DNA of 43,717 bases from an uncultured Collinsella sp. GTDB lineage: Bacteria > Actinomycetota > Coriobacteriia > Coriobacteriales > Coriobacteriaceae. This document shows positions 8,435-16,184 of this stretch, in pieces. The stretch's first letter is position 1, and the number at the start of each line of letters is the position of its first letter. Both the position numbers and the translations under genes were made by a program. The notes beneath the pieces were generated by a model. The model ran no database searches. It saw only the letters and a list, made by a program, of their open reading frames with translations, and was not told where the DNA came from. The stretch is from the NCBI GenBank assembly GCA_900541245.1, contig UQIS01000019.1:1-43717 (forward strand). The letters run 5' to 3'.

Positions 8435-8548
8435 GCTGCGGCTTGCCCAGGCACCCGACCTTCCGGCTCCAACCCTCCTCGCGTACTTAAGTACGCGTCG
8501 TCGGGCTTGTCGCTCGGAATCTCGGGCACCTGGACAACCCTCGCCGAC
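8435..8548 (+). repeat. family A structured repeat, copy 1 (hisF–hisI)
   Basis: Outer arms GGCTTGCCCAGGCACC (8440–8455) and GGCACCTGGACAACCC (8525–8540) pair with G·U tolerance. A terminal stem GCGTAC (8481–8486) / GTACGC (8491–8496) closes a TTAA loop. The same architecture occurs at 29996–30112 and 43351–43455. It begins two bases after the hisF stop, inside the his operon, and leaves only 27 bases before hisI. Confidence 0.75.
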
Positions 8549-8575
8549 CTGCGAAGTTTGAATTTGGGGAGAGAA

Positions 8576-8905
8576 ATGGAAGAGATAACCGATCCTTCAA
8601 AGCTTACATACGACGCCAAGGGGCTGATTCCTTGTGTGGTCCAGCAGTACGACACCGGCGAGGTGCTTATGGTTGCTTGGATGAACGAGGAGTCGGTGGG
8701 GCTTACGCTCAAGACCGGCACCACGTGGTTTTGGAGCCGTAGCCGCCAGGAGCTCTGGAACAAGGGCGCGACGAGCGGCAACATGCAGGCGGTCAAGGAG
8801 CTCTGGGCCGACTGCGATAGCGATACGCTGCTGGTCAAGGTCGACTCGCCGGGTCCGGCCTGCCATACCGGCAACCGTACCTGCTTCTTTAGGAAACTCG
8901 CGTAG
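8576..8905 (+). CDS. hisI: phosphoribosyl-AMP cyclohydrolase
   Basis: A 109-residue PRA-CH enzyme opening the adenine ring of phosphoribosyl-AMP. The zinc/magnesium-binding region is clear: WADCDSDTLLVKVDSPGPAC, CHTGNRTCFF, and the N-terminal VAWMNEESVGLTLKTG. It is the monofunctional form, with HisE as a separate protein. ATG 8576 was chosen because GGGGAGAG precedes it; the longer frame from 8507 runs into the family A repeat and lacks family similarity. Confidence 0.97.
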   Translation: MEEITDPSKLTYDAKGLIPCVVQQYDTGEVLMVAWMNEESVGLTLKTGTTWFWSRSRQELWNKGATSGNMQAVKELWADCDSDTLLVKVDSPGPACHTGNRTCFFRKLA

Positions 8906-8951
8906 GGCGGGCGCTCGACTAGGCGCTTGGCCAACCAGAAAGGATTGAACC

Positions 8952-9269
8952 ATGGGTGTGCGCACCGCGAATGTTCAGGATGGAAATATCGGTGAGACGC
9001 TGACGGGGCTGGCCGAGGTGATTCATGGCCGTCGCGACGCGTCGCCGCAGGAGAGCTATACCGCTCGTCTGCTGACCGACGTCGAGGATGAGCTGCTAAA
9101 GAAGCTTGCCGAGGAAGCGAGCGAGGTCATCATGGCCTGCAAGGATAACGACCACGATCACATTCGCTACGAGGCCGGTGACCTGGTCTACCACCTGCTC
9201 GTGACGCTCGAGCGCTACGGCATCACCCTCGACGAGCTGGCCGGCGAACTCAACGCCCGCCGCCACTAG
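8952..9269 (+). CDS. hisE: phosphoribosyl-ATP pyrophosphatase
   Basis: A 105-residue all-alpha MazG-superfamily NTP pyrophosphohydrolase hydrolysing phosphoribosyl-ATP to PR-AMP. The metal-binding signature is visible as KKLAEEASEVIMAC and YEAGDLVYHLLVTL. It has an N-terminal extension of about 15 residues. AAAGGATTG lies 7–15 bases upstream of ATG 8952. Last gene of the his operon: the downstream sequence turns into repeats, followed by a convergent gene. Confidence 0.96.
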   Translation: MGVRTANVQDGNIGETLTGLAEVIHGRRDASPQESYTARLLTDVEDELLKKLAEEASEVIMACKDNDHDHIRYEAGDLVYHLLVTLERYGITLDELAGELNARRH

Positions 9270-9313
9270 TCATTGGGGACGTTCTTAAACGACTAGTCGT
9301 TTGGGACAGTCTT
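9270..9313 (+). repeat. REP-like palindromic module after hisE
   Basis: TGGGGACGTTC at 9274–9284 is followed by the perfect 16-bp palindrome AAACGACTAGTCGTTT (9287–9302) and GGGACAGTC. Related modules occur at 27396–27441, where GACTGTC, CGACTAGT and GGGACGTTC recur in a different relative orientation. It may also end the his transcript, but there is no T-run. Confidence 0.55.
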
Positions 9314-9335
9314 TGTTGGTGTAACGGGGTCATGG

Positions 9336-9404
9336 AAGTTGCGGTGAAATAGGGACTGTTTAAGCGCTTCATCAGGCAAAACAATCCCTATTCCACCGCA
9401 ACTT
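9336..9404. repeat. family B palindromic element, copy 1
   Basis: A 69-bp element with 26-bp arms beginning AAGTTGCGGTGAAATAGGGA and ending in the near-perfect inverse (24 of 26 positions pair). The loop contains AAGCGCTT. Copies 2 and 3 are at 16070–16136 and 17626–17696. The right arm encodes the last residues of the minus-strand phosphatase (KLRWNRDCF) and the loop holds its stop codon. Confidence 0.85.
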
Positions 9405-10328
9405 ATGAAGGGATGGCTCGTCGAGGGGTGTGGGTTCCCATTCGCCGTTGGGGTGGGGGATGTCGAAGGTTCGGTAGCCGCAGTCGTAAGCGTGGGCCTG
9501 GGCCTCGCGGATGTTCCAGCAGATGTCGCAGGCGCGGTGTGCGTCCGAGCCAAAGGTGATGGGTACCTCGGCGTGGGCGAAGCAACGCAATAGCCCGGTC
9601 GCGGGATAGTAATCGTCGAGCCCCTTGCGCGGCGCGGCGGTCGAGACCTCAACGCGGCGGCCTGTGTCGTGAGCGCACTCGGCCATCTGCCCCCAGAACG
9701 GCGTCGGGTCAAAGTCGGGCGCAAAGCCTTCCTTCGAAAAGCGCATGACCAGGTCGGGATGGGCCATTACGTCAAAGTTGAGTGAGCTTTCGCAGGCGCG
9801 GCACCAGTCGTCGACGTAGCGCTCCCACACGCCGTGTACCCCCAGGTTTTCCCAAACATGCAGGTTGGTGTCATCATCGATCCAGCCGCAGCGCGAATCG
9901 GGTGTATCGGGGCGAGCGACGTCTTCCGTTCCCGCCGCACCCGCGGCACCGGCCATGATATCGCCCGGATAGCCAATCCAGTGCACACTGCCCAAGCGCA
10001 CTATGGCACTCGCGGACCAGCGCTCAACCAGAGGCTCGCAACCTTCGTACCAGTCGCATTCAAAGCCATAGATAAAGCTGAGCTCCGGCGCGATCTGCGC
10101 GGTGAGCTTGCGGGCGTCCTCAAAGGCCAGACGATGTGCCGTCAGGTCACCCTCGACAACCTGTACTTCGCAGTTGGCGTCCATGCTGACGGGCAGGGTG
10201 AGGTGATCGGTCGAGACCATGACGCGGCAACCGGCCGCAGCAGCGGCGCGAACGTTGTCCTCAAACGAGGCATGTCCGTCCGAAAACGAGGTGTGGGTGT
10301 GGCAATCGACCAGCGGGCATGCGGGCAT
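9372..10328 (-). CDS. PHP-domain phosphatase, probable histidinol-phosphatase
   Basis: A 318-residue PHP-superfamily metal-dependent phosphoesterase. Metal-binding motifs are DCHTHTSFSDGH, VMVSTDHLTLP, FECDWYEG, SVHWIGY, VMAHPDLVMRF, and FGSDAHRACD. PHP histidinol-phosphatases (HisJ/HisK type) have this layout, and the his operon encodes only monofunctional HisB, so the function is inferred from family plus neighbourhood. The start is ATG at 10326–10328 with AAAGGAG upstream; the longer frame extends into a 21-bp inverted repeat and is rejected. The C-terminal 10 or so residues and stop come from the family B palindrome, so the native end has probably been replaced. Convergent with hisE, so regulated separately from the operon. 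Confidence 0.82.
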   Translation of the reverse strand: MPACPLVDCHTHTSFSDGHASFEDNVRAAAAAGCRVMVSTDHLTLPVSMDANCEVQVVEGDLTAHRLAFEDARKLTAQIAPELSFIYGFECDWYEGCEPLVERWSASAIVRLGSVHWIGYPGDIMAGAAGAAGTEDVARPDTPDSRCGWIDDDTNLHVWENLGVHGVWERYVDDWCRACESSLNFDVMAHPDLVMRFSKEGFAPDFDPTPFWGQMAECAHDTGRRVEVSTAAPRKGLDDYYPATGLLRCFAHAEVPITFGSDAHRACDICWNIREAQAHAYDCGYRTFDIPHPNGEWEPTPLDEPSLHKLRWNRDCFA

Positions 10329-10450
10329 GGCGACTCCTTTGCATTTGGCGAATCCGCTCCATTGTAATGTTGCAGCTCTCAACACGCCGCGCGCGCCGGA
10401 GCTCGAAATCGATTGAAAAGGCTGCGCGGCGCGGCCTCGCTTGCTCCAAT

Positions 10451-10511
10451 ACATGTACATCAGCCTCCAAAAGCTGCAAATAATGACATGTTTGGAGGCT
10501 GATGTACATGT
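10451..10511. repeat. perfect 21-bp inverted repeat
   Basis: Positions 10451–10471 and 10491–10511 are exact inverse complements (21 of 21), separated by 19 bases. The arm starts with the palindromic ACATGTACAT and continues CAGCCTCC. It lies between the divergently transcribed phosphatase (minus) and the LarC-domain gene (plus) in a 321-base gap. It could be an operator, a MITE remnant or a strong RNA hairpin; no T-run follows. Confidence 0.85.
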
Positions 10512-10649
10512 TTGGCCGGGGCGGTGGAGTGTCGGTTTCTTGTCGACAAGGAAAATCGCGCTCATCACGCGCCGTCACACTCGCGCAGCCTGCGATGTGC
10601 TAGCGTTTGGGTGAACAAAACGAGCCCGCGCGGAAAGGATCCAGACCGT

Positions 10650-11135
10650 ATGCAATGCGATAGCACATCCCCGCTGTCTCGCGAGACTGATGCGCCCGAA
10701 ACTATCGTCAAACTGGAGTGCGACATCGATGATGTGTCGCCCGAGGTGCTTGCCTACGCTGCCGATTGCCTGCGCAAGGCCGGCGCCCGCGAGGTGCATT
10801 GGTTGCCGCTTTACTGCAAAAAGGGCCGCCCCGGCTGGCAGCTGCAGGTAATCTGCTCGCACGATGATATCGAGCGCTTGCAGACGATTATCTTTTTGGA
10901 GACCACGACCAACGCCATTCGTCGCCAGGTGATGGAACGCGTTTGCCTGCCACGCCGCTTTGAGCGCGTAACGACGCCATGGGGCGAGGTATCCGTTAAG
11001 GTGGCGACCCTGCCCGACGGCAGCGAGCGCGCGGCTCCCGAGTACGAGGATTGCGCCCGTCTTGCCCGCGAACATGGCGTGCCGCTCCAACGCGTGATGC
11101 AGGCGGCTCAGAGCGCGGCGCTGCGATTCGAGTAA
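10650..11135 (+). CDS. larC: stand-alone LarC C-terminal domain protein (nickel-pincer cofactor synthesis family)
   Basis: A 161-residue protein matching only the C-terminal half of LarC (DUF111), the CTP-dependent enzyme that inserts nickel into the pyridinium thioacid cofactor of lactate racemase. Conserved blocks are KLECDIDDVSPEVLAYA, CKKGRPGWQLQVI, LETTTNAIRRQ, VTTPWGEVSVKV and APEYEDCARLAREHGVP. Full LarC is around 400 residues; some lactobacilli split it into larC1 and larC2 joined by a programmed frameshift. No larC1 lies upstream here: the preceding 321 bases are non-coding. GAAAGGA at 10633–10639 supports ATG 10650. It is either a subunit completed by a distant gene or a stand-alone homologue. 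Confidence 0.8.
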   Translation: MQCDSTSPLSRETDAPETIVKLECDIDDVSPEVLAYAADCLRKAGAREVHWLPLYCKKGRPGWQLQVICSHDDIERLQTIIFLETTTNAIRRQVMERVCLPRRFERVTTPWGEVSVKVATLPDGSERAAPEYEDCARLAREHGVPLQRVMQAAQSAALRFE

Positions 11136-11208
11136 CACGGTAGATGGGCTCCGCATCCGCCGGACCCCGTATTTAGCCCCCATCAACCCCATTCGAAAGG
11201 ATCTCCCC

Positions 11209-11757
11209 ATGAAATACCTCATCGCCTCCGACATCCACGGCTCGGCATATTGGACCGAACGCCTTTGCGCCGCCATCGAGTCCGAGCAGCCCGATCGCAT
11301 TGTGCTGCTGGGCGACCTGCTCTACCACGGCCCGCGTAACGACCTGCCGCGCGACTACGCTCCCAAGCGCGTGATTCCGCTGCTCAACGCCCTGGCCGAC
11401 CGCATCATCGCGGTGCGCGGCAACTGCGACGCCGAGGTCGACCAGATGGTGCTCGACTTTCCCATCATGGCCGACTATGCCACGTTATTCGACGAGAACG
11501 GCCGCGAGCTGTTCCTGACGCACGGCCACGTTTTTGGCGCCGGTATGCACAACAGCGTCGACCACGCGCCCGCGCTGCCCGAGGGCTCCGCGCTCGTCTA
11601 CGGTCACACGCACATCAAGGTCAACGAAGCGAGCGAGGAGCATCCTGGTCTGTGGCTCTTCAACCCCGGCAGCGTGAGCATCCCCAAGGACGGTACGCAC
11701 AGCTACGGCATCTACGAGGGCGGCGCGTTCCGCCACGTGATCATGGAGGAGGACTAG
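11209..11757 (+). CDS. yfcE: YfcE-family phosphodiesterase
   Basis: A 182-residue calcineurin-like metallophosphodiesterase of the YfcE/MJ0936 group. Di-metal motifs appear in order: SDIHGSAYW, LLGDLLYHGPRND, VRGNCDAEVD, LFLTHGHVFG and VYGHTHIKVN, with FNPGSVSIPKDG near the end. Members hydrolyse model phosphodiesters in vitro; the natural substrate is usually unknown. GAAAGGATC sits upstream of ATG 11209. The mazG start lies two bases past its stop, so the two are probably co-transcribed, perhaps as housecleaning functions. Confidence 0.93.
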   Translation: MKYLIASDIHGSAYWTERLCAAIESEQPDRIVLLGDLLYHGPRNDLPRDYAPKRVIPLLNALADRIIAVRGNCDAEVDQMVLDFPIMADYATLFDENGRELFLTHGHVFGAGMHNSVDHAPALPEGSALVYGHTHIKVNEASEEHPGLWLFNPGSVSIPKDGTHSYGIYEGGAFRHVIMEED

Positions 11758-11759
11758 CC

Positions 11760-12620
11760 ATGGCCGAGCATATGGCTCAGCAAAATGCCGAGGGTTCGCG
11801 TGACCTGTCCACGCTGGTAGATGCATCGGCCGAGCTGCAGCATCTGGTGCAGACCATCTGGCGTCTGCGTCAGCCCGACGGCTGCCCGTGGGACCGCGAG
11901 CAGACGCACCGCAGCATTGGCAAGAACATGATCGAGGAGGCCTACGAGGCGCTCGACTGCATCGAGGCCGACGACGCGGCGCACCTGCGCGAGGAGCTGG
12001 GCGACGTGCTCATGCAGGTAGTGTTGCATGCGCAGATCGCGGCGGACGCCGGCGAGTTTACGCTGGCCGACGTGGCGCACGATATCGACGCCAAGCTCAT
12101 TCGCCGTCATCCGCACGTGTTTGGCGATGCGGATGCCGACAGCTCTGACGAGGTGCTCAAGATTTGGGACGAGGTCAAGCTTGCCGAGAAGGCCGCCAAG
12201 GACAAGGCCGTGGCGGCAGGCGAGGCCGCGCCCGAGGGGCTGCTCGACGGCGTGCCCACGCACCTGCCGGCGCTGATGCAAGCGCAAAAGGTCTCGCGCA
12301 AGGCGGCGGCCGTGGGCTTTGAGTGGGAGACGGTCCAGGATGTGTGGGACGAGGTTGCCGAGGAGCGTGCCGAGTTTGAGGCCGAGGCTCCCGGAACGCC
12401 CGAGCGCGAGATGGAGTTTGGTGACCTACTCTTTGCCCTTGTCAACGTTGCGCGCAAAGAGGGGATTGACGCCGAGAGCGCCCTGCGTGCCAGCACGGCC
12501 AAGTTCCGTCGCCGTTGGGCTGCAATGGAGCAGATGGCGGCCGATGCCCATGTTGATCTTGCCGAGCTTTCGACCCATGGCCTCAACGACCTGTGGGACG
12601 CAGCAAAGGCAGGGGAGTAA
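11760..12620 (+). CDS. mazG: nucleoside triphosphate pyrophosphohydrolase
   Basis: A 286-residue MazG with two MazG helical domains. It hydrolyses canonical and non-canonical NTPs to NMP and PPi. The first domain has RQPDGCPWDREQTHRS and MIEEAYEALDCIE/REELGDVLMQVV; the second has AAVGFEWETVQDVWDEVAEE and EMEFGDLLFALVNVAR. The linker is enriched in Ala/Glu/Lys. ATG 11760 is preceded by GGAGGAGGA at 11745–11753, inside the end of the upstream gene. A strong terminator follows at 12628–12670. Confidence 0.95.
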   Translation: MAEHMAQQNAEGSRDLSTLVDASAELQHLVQTIWRLRQPDGCPWDREQTHRSIGKNMIEEAYEALDCIEADDAAHLREELGDVLMQVVLHAQIAADAGEFTLADVAHDIDAKLIRRHPHVFGDADADSSDEVLKIWDEVKLAEKAAKDKAVAAGEAAPEGLLDGVPTHLPALMQAQKVSRKAAAVGFEWETVQDVWDEVAEERAEFEAEAPGTPEREMEFGDLLFALVNVARKEGIDAESALRASTAKFRRRWAAMEQMAADAHVDLAELSTHGLNDLWDAAKAGE

Positions 12621-12627
12621 TACCGCG

Positions 12628-12670
12628 GGGGCGATGGGACGGACTTGTCCCATCGCCCCATTATTTTTTT
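12628..12670 (+). terminator. intrinsic terminator after mazG
   Basis: A 13-bp perfect stem GGGGCGATGGGAC (12628–12640) / GTCCCATCGCCCC (12647–12659), 6-nt loop, then ATTATTTTTTT. A textbook rho-independent terminator. Confidence 0.93.
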
Positions 12671-12678
12671 AAAAAAGA

Positions 12679-12708
12679 TTGTATCCCTTGGCTAACTTAG
12701 GGCATAAT
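12679..12708 (+). promoter_or_regulatory. probable eno promoter
   Basis: TTGTAT (12679–12684), an 18-bp spacer and CATAAT (12703–12708), immediately downstream of the mazG terminator and about 100 bases before eno. The -10 is good, the -35 moderate. Confidence 0.5.
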
Positions 12709-12810
12709 GCAAAAAGTGCGACAAGGCTAACTTATGAACCTGCACGTCGCTGCAGCGTGTAAGCCGCGTTGCCAAGCATTCAACCCGTTTCCAAGTGAGA
12801 GGGAGACAAC

Positions 12811-14100
12811 ATGAGCGATATTTTGGACGTCTACGGTCGCGAGGTGCTCGACAGCCGCGGCAATCCCACCGTCGAGGTCGAGGTCGTGCTCGAGGACGGC
12901 AGCTTTGGCCGCGCAATGGTGCCTTCGGGTGCTTCGACCGGCGCCTTTGAAGCCTGCGAGCTGCGCGATGGCGACAAGGACTGCTACCTGGGCAAGGGCG
13001 TTTCGCAGGCCGTCGAGCATGTCAACAACGAGTGCGCTAACGCCGTCGTGGGCCTCGATGCCTTCGACCAGCGCGCCGTCGATGCCGCGCTGATTGCCGC
13101 GGACGGTACCCCCAACAAGACCAAGCTCGGTGCCAACGCCATCCTGGGCGTGTCGCTGGCCGTTGCCCGCGCCGCTGCCGAGTCGTCGGGCCTGTCGCTG
13201 TACCGGTACCTGGGCGGCGTCAACGCTCATCTGCTGCCCACACCTATGATGAATATCCTCAACGGCGGCGTGCATGCCGACAACAACGTCGACTTCCAGG
13301 AGTTCATGATCATGCCGGTGGGCGCCCCGAGCTTTGCCGAGGGCCTGCGTTGGTGCGCCGAGGTCTACCACACCCTCAAGGGCGTGCTGCACGAGGCCGG
13401 CCTGGGCGGCGGCGTGGGCGACGAGGGCGGCTTTGCCCCCAACCTTAAGACCAATGCCGAGCCGTTCGAGTACATTACCAAGGCCGTCGAGAAGGCCGGC
13501 TTTAAGCCCGGCGTCGACTTCATGTACGCCATGGATCCGGCGTCCACCGAGTTCTACAACGCCGAGACCGGTATGTACGAGCTCAAGGGCGAGGGCGTGG
13601 AGTACACGAGCGCCCAGATGGTTGATTACTGGGAGAAGCTCGTCGACACCTATCCCATCATCTCCATCGAGGACGGCATGGCCGAGGAAGACTGGGACGG
13701 CTGGGTCGAGCTTACCCGCCGCATTGGCAACAAAGTGCAGCTGGTGGGCGACGACCTGTTCGTCACCAACACCGAGCGCCTTAAGAAGGGCATCGAGCTG
13801 GGTGCCGCCAACGCGATCCTGGTCAAGGTCAACCAGATTGGCACGCTCACCGAGTCGCTCGAGGCCATCGAGACCGCCAAGGAGGCCGGCTACGCTTGCA
13901 TCGTGAGCCACCGCTCCGGCGAGACCGAGGATTCCACGATCGCCGACCTGGTCGTGGGCGTCAACGCCGGCCAGATCAAGTCGGGCGCCCCGTGCCGCAG
14001 CGACCGTATCGCCAAGTACAACCAGCTCATCCGCATCGAGGATGAGCTCGAGGGCAGCGCGCGCTACGCCGGCAAGGCCGCGTTTTACAACATTCGCTAA
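12811..14100 (+). CDS. eno: enolase
   Basis: A 429-residue phosphopyruvate hydratase (2-phosphoglycerate to PEP, glycolysis). Full length with canonical motifs: DSRGNPTVEVEV, SGASTGAFEACELRDG, GGVHADNNVDFQEFMI, YPIISIEDGMAEEDW (metal Glu/Asp), LVGDDLFVTNTERL, ILVKVNQIGTLTE (catalytic Lys) and the signature SHRSGETEDS. GAGAGGGAG upstream of ATG 12811 sets the start. Strong translational signals, an own promoter and flanking terminators suggest a highly expressed single-gene unit. Confidence 0.99.
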   Translation: MSDILDVYGREVLDSRGNPTVEVEVVLEDGSFGRAMVPSGASTGAFEACELRDGDKDCYLGKGVSQAVEHVNNECANAVVGLDAFDQRAVDAALIAADGTPNKTKLGANAILGVSLAVARAAAESSGLSLYRYLGGVNAHLLPTPMMNILNGGVHADNNVDFQEFMIMPVGAPSFAEGLRWCAEVYHTLKGVLHEAGLGGGVGDEGGFAPNLKTNAEPFEYITKAVEKAGFKPGVDFMYAMDPASTEFYNAETGMYELKGEGVEYTSAQMVDYWEKLVDTYPIISIEDGMAEEDWDGWVELTRRIGNKVQLVGDDLFVTNTERLKKGIELGAANAILVKVNQIGTLTESLEAIETAKEAGYACIVSHRSGETEDSTIADLVVGVNAGQIKSGAPCRSDRIAKYNQLIRIEDELEGSARYAGKAAFYNIR

Positions 14101-14162
14101 ACAAGTGGCGCACGCGGGGCGGGGTTGACTCGGCTCCGCTCCACTTCTGATGGCCGCCATTG

Positions 14163-14196
14163 GGCGCTGGGCCATATGGCTCAGCGCCTTTTTTAT
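14163..14196 (+). terminator. intrinsic terminator after eno
   Basis: GGCGCTGGGCC (14163–14173), ATAT loop, GGCTCAGCGCC (14178–14188), then six T residues. One G·U pair in an 11-bp stem. Confidence 0.93.
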
Positions 14197-14220
14197 GTCG
14201 AGCAAAGGCCGCCGAAGGCG

Positions 14221-14248
14221 TTGCGTGTGCTCGTGCTATAACTAGAAT
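14221..14248 (+). promoter_or_regulatory. probable promoter of the divIC–ppx unit
   Basis: TTGCGT (14221–14226), a 16-bp spacer and TAGAAT (14243–14248), about 38 bases before the ATG and just after the eno terminator. Confidence 0.55.
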
Positions 14249-14285
14249 ACTTAGCGCAAACAAACCTCAACCGCACAAGGCGCAC

Positions 14286-15044
14286 ATGGATCAGATTTAC
14301 GACAACAGGTACTATTCCGCCGGTTCGCGTGAGCCGTCGCCTCGCCGTGCGCGCACGGTGCAGCTCGGTGGGTCCGCCTACGCCGGCGCCGACCGCTCCA
14401 CGCAGCGCCCGACAAGTACCTCGCGCCCCAATGCTCATGTGAATACTTCGGCAGATGGACCGGTGCGCCCGGCACGTTCGACACATGCGTCGCGTCCCTC
14501 GGCTCAGACGCACGACAAATCGAGCAGGCCCTCGAGCCGTCTTTCGGGTTCGGACTTTATGCGCTACGCCAACGACAACGCGGTGATTAAGGCGATCTAT
14601 GACTTTACGCATGGCTCTCTACGCCCGCTGTTTATCGGTATCGTGGTGGCTCTGGCGCTCGTGAGCCTGTATTTCCCCGTGCGCGACCTGTACGTTGCAA
14701 AACGCTCGAACGACATCTTGGCCAAGCAGGTCGAGATTCGCGAGCAATACAGAGATGAGATGAAAAAAGACACTGACAAGTGGCTCTCGGAAGAGGGCAT
14801 TAAGGATCGGGCACGGGAATTGGGCATGGTGATGCCCGGCGAGAAGAGGATTGAAGTGCAGGGCCTGGACGACGATTCGGATTCGTCTTCGAGCAAGAAG
14901 TCGTCGAACGCCAAGAAGGCCAGCGAAGTTGCCAAGGAAATCGAAGAAGTCGGTAAGGACGCGCCGTGGTACATCCAAGCGCTCGACATGCTGTTTGGGT
15001 TTAACGGCGTCGAGGGCCAGACGGTCGTGTCCAACGGCAAATAG
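14286..15044 (+). CDS. divIC: DivIC/FtsB-like septum formation initiator
   Basis: A 252-residue single-pass membrane protein. About 110 disordered, Ser/Arg/Pro-rich residues are cytoplasmic, then a TM helix (near 115–135, IVVALALVSLYFPV), then an extracytoplasmic coiled coil containing the family signature IKDRARELGMVMPGEK. A Ser/Lys-rich stretch (DDDSDSSSSKKSSNAKK) and a short C-terminal segment follow. Family members join FtsL/FtsQ in the divisome. The eno–divIC–ppx order is characteristic of Actinobacteria and supports the call. ATG 14286 was preferred over the frame opening at 14160, which lies inside the eno terminator. Confidence 0.88.
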   Translation: MDQIYDNRYYSAGSREPSPRRARTVQLGGSAYAGADRSTQRPTSTSRPNAHVNTSADGPVRPARSTHASRPSAQTHDKSSRPSSRLSGSDFMRYANDNAVIKAIYDFTHGSLRPLFIGIVVALALVSLYFPVRDLYVAKRSNDILAKQVEIREQYRDEMKKDTDKWLSEEGIKDRARELGMVMPGEKRIEVQGLDDDSDSSSSKKSSNAKKASEVAKEIEEVGKDAPWYIQALDMLFGFNGVEGQTVVSNGK

Positions 15045-15064
15045 CGCCCGGAGGGGAGCCCGCA

Positions 15065-16066
15065 ATGACAAATTGCAAACGCTATAAGGTAGCCGCGATC
15101 GACCTGGGAACGGTGTCGTCGCGACTGGTGCTGGCGCAGGTCGAGACCGGGGCGATCGTGGAATCGTCCAAGCATACCGAGATTACCGACCTGGGCGAGG
15201 GTGTGGACGCGACGGGTCGCTTTTGCGAGGCGGCCGTTGAACGCGTGCTCGCTGCGTGCCGAATGTTTGTGGACGAGGCTCGTGCCTTTGGGGCCGCGTG
15301 CATCTGCACCACCTGCACGAGCGCCGCGCGCGATGCGTCCAACGCAGCACTGCTGCTGGACGGCCTGCGCGATTTGGGGCTTGAGCCACAGGTGATTCCG
15401 GGCGAGGTCGAGGCACGCCTGACGTTTTTTGGCGTGGCGCACGACTTTGCCGGCGAGCGCATCATTGTTGCCGATTCGGGCGGCGGATCCACGGAGCTCG
15501 CGACGGGCGTGTACGCGCCGGAGCACGGGGTCTTTGCGCTGGAGGGAACGCGTTCGCTGGACATCGGTTGCCGTCGCGTGACGGAGCGGTTTTTCTCGGC
15601 GCTGCCGCCGTCGACGAACGAGCTTGCGGCTGCTGCCGCGTGGGCAGGCGAGCAGTTCAGGGCTTACTTTGAGGGCCTGCCTGTCGACTTTGAGCGCGCC
15701 GAGCGCCTCGTCGCGGTGGGCGGTACCGTTACCACGCTCGTGGCGCTGGTCCACGAACTGGAACCGTACGACTCGAGCTTTGTGCACCTACGCGAGCTTT
15801 CGATGGAGCAGATCTCGGCCGCCATCGAGCGCATGTCTGCGTTGGATGTTGCAGACATTGCCGCGTTGCCGGGCGTGCAGCCCAAGCGCGCGGGCGTGAT
15901 TCTGGCCGGCGCCGTGGTGATCCGTGAGCTCATGCGTGCCGGCGGCTACAAGACGCTCACCGTAAGCGAGAACAGCCTACTCGCTGGCATAGCCGCCACC
16001 ATCAACGAGGTTCTCGACGGCGCGACTCCCACCATCGCCTGGACCCCCACTCTCAGCACCCTCTAA
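15065..16066 (+). CDS. ppx: Ppx/GppA-family exopolyphosphatase
   Basis: A 333-residue ASKHA-fold phosphatase of the Ppx/GppA family, the short two-domain type without the C-terminal HD extension. Motifs are the N-terminal phosphate loop AAIDLGTVSSRLVLA, TTCTSAARDASN, the catalytic region IPGEVEARLTFFG, VADSGGGSTELATG, AVGGTVTTLVAL and the C-terminal RAGVILAGAVVIREL. The protein could hydrolyse polyphosphate or (p)ppGpp; sequence alone does not decide. GGAGGGGAG precedes ATG 15065, twenty bases after divIC, so they share a transcript. A family B palindrome begins three bases after its stop. Confidence 0.92.
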   Translation: MTNCKRYKVAAIDLGTVSSRLVLAQVETGAIVESSKHTEITDLGEGVDATGRFCEAAVERVLAACRMFVDEARAFGAACICTTCTSAARDASNAALLLDGLRDLGLEPQVIPGEVEARLTFFGVAHDFAGERIIVADSGGGSTELATGVYAPEHGVFALEGTRSLDIGCRRVTERFFSALPPSTNELAAAAAWAGEQFRAYFEGLPVDFERAERLVAVGGTVTTLVALVHELEPYDSSFVHLRELSMEQISAAIERMSALDVADIAALPGVQPKRAGVILAGAVVIRELMRAGGYKTLTVSENSLLAGIAATINEVLDGATPTIAWTPTLSTL

Positions 16067-16069
16067 ATA

Positions 16070-16136
16070 AGTTGCGGTGAAATACGGACTAAAATCGCCC
16101 TTTCGGGCACCAAACAGTCCCTATTCCACCGCAACT
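16070..16136. repeat. family B palindromic element, copy 2
   Basis: AGTTGCGGTGAAATACGGAC at the left pairs with GTCCCTATTCCACCGCAACT at the right end; the loop contains its own CGCCCTTTCGGGC hairpin. It starts three bases after ppx and lies on the 3' side of the DUF4143 ATPase gene, whose 5' side carries copy 3. Confidence 0.85.
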
Positions 16137-16143
16137 CAACAGC

Positions 16144-16180
16144 CGGCACCTGGGGACAGTCCTTGCGGGGCGTCCCCACA
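16144..16180. repeat. small REP-like hairpin
   Basis: GGGGAC (16153–16158) and GTCCCC (16171–16176) are inverse complements around AGTCCTTGCGGGGC. It belongs to the same CCTGGGGACAGTCC-type sequence seen in fragments elsewhere in the window. Confidence 0.45.
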
Positions 16181-16184
16181 GCGC

